Assembly: GCA_900772415.1 (NCBI GenBank)
Contig: CAAHEC010000063.1
Span: 62,001 to 126,000, forward strand
Source of the DNA: Bacilli bacterium
GTDB lineage: Bacteria; Bacillota_I; Bacilli_A; RF39; UBA660
DNA length: 64,000 nucleotides
Direction of reading: 5' to 3'
The translations under genes were made by a program, and so were the position numbers. Positions 62,165 through 64,000 of this stretch are shown piece after piece. The notes below the pieces were generated by a model. It was not told the origin of the DNA, did no database searches, and saw only the letters and a program-made list of their open reading frames with translations. Position 1 is the first letter of the stretch; each line of letters begins with the position of its first letter.

Positions 62165-62905
62165 TTACCCGTGATTATATCCGCCATCTACCCTTATTAC
62201 TTCGTTTGTTATATAACTTGCATCATCACTTGCTAAAAAGTATATCACTTTAGCTATTTCTTTGGCTTCTGCAAATCTCTTTAAGTAAATGCCATTTATT
62301 TCCTCTTTTATATAATCTTCATCTAAATTTTTATTCATATCAGTATTAACCCAACCAGGTGCTACTGCATTTACTCTTATATAAGGTGCTAAATATTTAG
62401 ATAGATTATGAGTAAGAGAAATGAGTGCTGCCTTTGATGCATCATAATCTATACTATATTCATAATATGTATCAATCGCGTTGGTAGAAGATACATTTAT
62501 AATTACACCACTTTTATTTTTAAGCATATGTTTTCCAACTTCTCTTGATAATATAAAAGGCCCAACTAAATTGACATCTAATACTCTCTTAAAATCACTT
62601 ATCTTTTTATCTTCTAATAAAGTATCATTAGAAATTCCAGCATTATTAATAAGTACATCTATCCTTCCATAATAATTAATTATATCATCTACCATTTTTT
62701 GTACGGATATTTCATTTGATACATCACACATACAAATCATAACATCAGATGAATATTTTTCTTCTAATTCTTCTTTTAAGGAAAGTGCAGACTTTTCATC
62801 ACTCTCATAATTTATTACAACGTTATATCCGTTTTTTGCAAATTCTATGCTAGTTTCCTTACCTATTCCTCTAGAACCTCCTGTTATAAGTACCGTTTTT
62901 TTCAA
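62165..62905 (-). CDS. short-chain dehydrogenase, FabG-like
   Basis: 246 residues. NADP-binding TGGSRGIGKE, NNAGISND, active site Ser in INVSSTNAID, YDASKAA (Tyr and Lys), and VAPGWVNTDM; C-terminal VIRVDGGYNHG. It resembles 3-oxoacyl-ACP reductases but the gene is not in a fab cluster, so another carbonyl substrate is possible. Start TTG (62903-62905), eight bases after AGG, gives MKKTVLITGG, the usual FabG start. Confidence 0.88.
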   Translation of the reverse strand: MKKTVLITGGSRGIGKETSIEFAKNGYNVVINYESDEKSALSLKEELEEKYSSDVMICMCDVSNEISVQKMVDDIINYYGRIDVLINNAGISNDTLLEDKKISDFKRVLDVNLVGPFILSREVGKHMLKNKSGVIINVSSTNAIDTYYEYSIDYDASKAALISLTHNLSKYLAPYIRVNAVAPGWVNTDMNKNLDEDYIKEEINGIYLKRFAEAKEIAKVIYFLASDDASYITNEVIRVDGGYNHG

Positions 62906-62943
62906 GAATAACACCTCATCTCAATGATATTATAGAAAAAAAA

Positions 62944-62962
62944 TACACTATTTACAAGTGTA
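62944..62962 (-). terminator. terminator of the DUF2974 gene
   Basis: TACACT-N7-AGTGTA followed by eight T on the minus strand. Confidence 0.7.
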
Positions 62963-62966
62963 ATTT

Positions 62967-64000
62967 TTATTTAAAATTATTTATATCAATATCTTTTATT
63001 TCTTTAAGTTTTTCTTTAATAACTAACTTTTTATCATTTATTATATTATTTCCAAATTCTCCTATCAATAGTTTAAAATAATTATTAATTAAAATCTTAG
63101 TTTCTTTTGAAAAATAAGTTAAATTCTTCAAAAGAACACTTGCTGACTTTATCTTATTTTCCTTTATATCATCCGTTGTTTTTATACCAGACTTAATAAA
63201 AATATTAAAAACATCATTAATTATTTGTCTTCGTTCTTCTTTAGCTGTTTTTTTAAGCCAAGTTTTTATTGAAATTGCAAGATCCTTACTTAAACTAGAT
63301 TCTTCACATCTTAATAAGTGGTCATCTTCTACTATCCAACTTGATATTTCGTGTTGCATAATTCCTATTGCATCACTTTTAATTACATTTAGATTTTCTT
63401 GATAAAGTAAAACTCCTACTATACTATAATTAGGTATTATGTTAACAAGTCTATCTTTAATCATATCGTAATCCATGGATTTAAATATGTCGCCTGGGAT
63501 TCCTGGCCCATCAAATGAGTATATTTTCTTTATCTTACCCTTTTTAGACGGAAGAAGTCTAAGTGCTGATACCAATGCTAAATTTCCACCCTTAGAATGT
63601 CCACATAAATAAATGTTACAATTATTTTTATTTAACGTATCACTTACGTATTTGCTCGCGATTAGATGAGACTTAGTTGGATATTCATAAGATAGTGCAA
63701 AATCTTCCTTCCAACCTATAAAAGTGTTATCAGTTCCTTCAAAGCTTATTACAACATCATTATTTAAAAGTTTTAAAGATAATACGCCAACTTGAACATC
63801 ATCTGTTAATATGTATTTATAGTTAAACATGGTTATGTCTTTATATCTTTTTTTATCATACATTAAGGATAACAACTTATAAGCCGTCTTTACTGAATCT
63901 CCTAAATTAGATGCGTCATAATTTTTTAAACTTAATCCTATATCATAGATTAATCCATCTTTAAAATTTGATAAGTCAAGGTAAGAAAGATGAGAAAATA
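62967..64000 (-). CDS. DUF2974 (Mbeg1-like) lipase-fold protein, partial
   Basis: The frame runs past the right edge (visible start FSHLSYLDLSNFKDGLIYD). Nucleophile elbow CGHSKGGNLA with the Ser, an earlier ISFEGTDNTFIGWKEDF (oxyanion/lipase class 3 type), FDGPGIPGD and a QHEISSW region near the expected His. DUF2974 proteins are common in Firmicutes and thought to be alpha/beta-hydrolases. The visible part is ~344 residues. The N terminus lies outside the window. Confidence 0.85.
   Translation of the reverse strand, partial: FSHLSYLDLSNFKDGLIYDIGLSLKNYDASNLGDSVKTAYKLLSLMYDKKRYKDITMFNYKYILTDDVQVGVLSLKLLNNDVVISFEGTDNTFIGWKEDFALSYEYPTKSHLIASKYVSDTLNKNNCNIYLCGHSKGGNLALVSALRLLPSKKGKIKKIYSFDGPGIPGDIFKSMDYDMIKDRLVNIIPNYSIVGVLLYQENLNVIKSDAIGIMQHEISSWIVEDDHLLRCEESSLSKDLAISIKTWLKKTAKEERRQIINDVFNIFIKSGIKTTDDIKENKIKSASVLLKNLTYFSKETKILINNYFKLLIGEFGNNIINDKKLVIKEKLKEIKDIDINNFK

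Noticed and set aside
1..64000. CRISPR arrays, insertion sequences, prophage or plasmid genes
   Set aside because: No regularly spaced direct repeats, transposase, integrase, terminase, capsid or replication-initiation genes are seen.

Overview
The window is very AT-rich and reads as chromosome of a low-GC Gram-positive bacterium (Firmicutes/Bacillota, probably a gut-type Bacilli or Erysipelotrichia-like lineage; the exact taxon cannot be fixed from this sequence). The evidence is a T-box leader before leuS, a glmS ribozyme, AGGAGG/AGGTGA-type ribosome binding sites, CCA-encoding tRNA genes, a gerA-type spore germination operon (so the organism probably makes spores), a SipW/TasA-like secretion locus and no outer-membrane genes. 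TGA is a stop, as usual. I see no prophage, insertion sequence or CRISPR array.

Layout. 1-9.2 kb: a partial alpha/beta hydrolase, a decayed gene carrying four in-frame stops, leuS with a T-box leader, a sensor protein that looks like a histidine pseudokinase, an acyltransferase and a leucine-rich-repeat protein. 9.2-18.4 kb: a natural YtqA-YtqB (MnmL-MnmM) tRNA-modification fusion, a DUF6273-like lipoprotein, a coiled-coil protein, a DUF1292 protein, a strong candidate small RNA, then glmS with its ribozyme, and recG. 18.5-28.9 kb: a structured non-coding intergene, the gerA operon (order A-C-B), Cu/Zn SOD-like protein, nucleoside hydrolase, map, and an FtsX-type ABC exporter divergent from a TetR regulator with a clear operator. 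28.9-39.5 kb: GNAT, TtcA-like, arylsulfotransferase, two membrane-anchored XRE regulators, a second candidate small RNA, an ABC-2 drug-exporter operon and tRNA-Cys/tRNA-Gly. 39.5-53 kb: small membrane and thioredoxin-like proteins, prs behind a leader peptide and terminator, queH, a Fic protein lacking its catalytic His, a Ca-type P-ATPase, feoAB, a mini UvrD-like helicase, gltX with tRNA-Glu and tRNA-Gln just upstream, and pnuC. 53-64 kb: an envelope block comprising a SipW-type signal peptidase with a large membrane domain, four proteins with TasA/SipW-type signals, a DUF5305 protein, a GH25-LysM lysozyme and a polysaccharide deacetylase, followed by a YnbB-like PLP enzyme, an SDR reductase and a partial DUF2974 lipase-like gene.

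Regulation is mostly by RNA: T-box (leuS), ribozyme (glmS), a probable U-rich leader-peptide attenuator (prs) and two or three unassigned small RNAs. The most promising undescribed pieces are the 53.0-58.3 kb SipW/TasA-like locus, the prs leader, and the small RNAs at 14.3 kb and 35.7 kb, each with a well-formed promoter and terminator.
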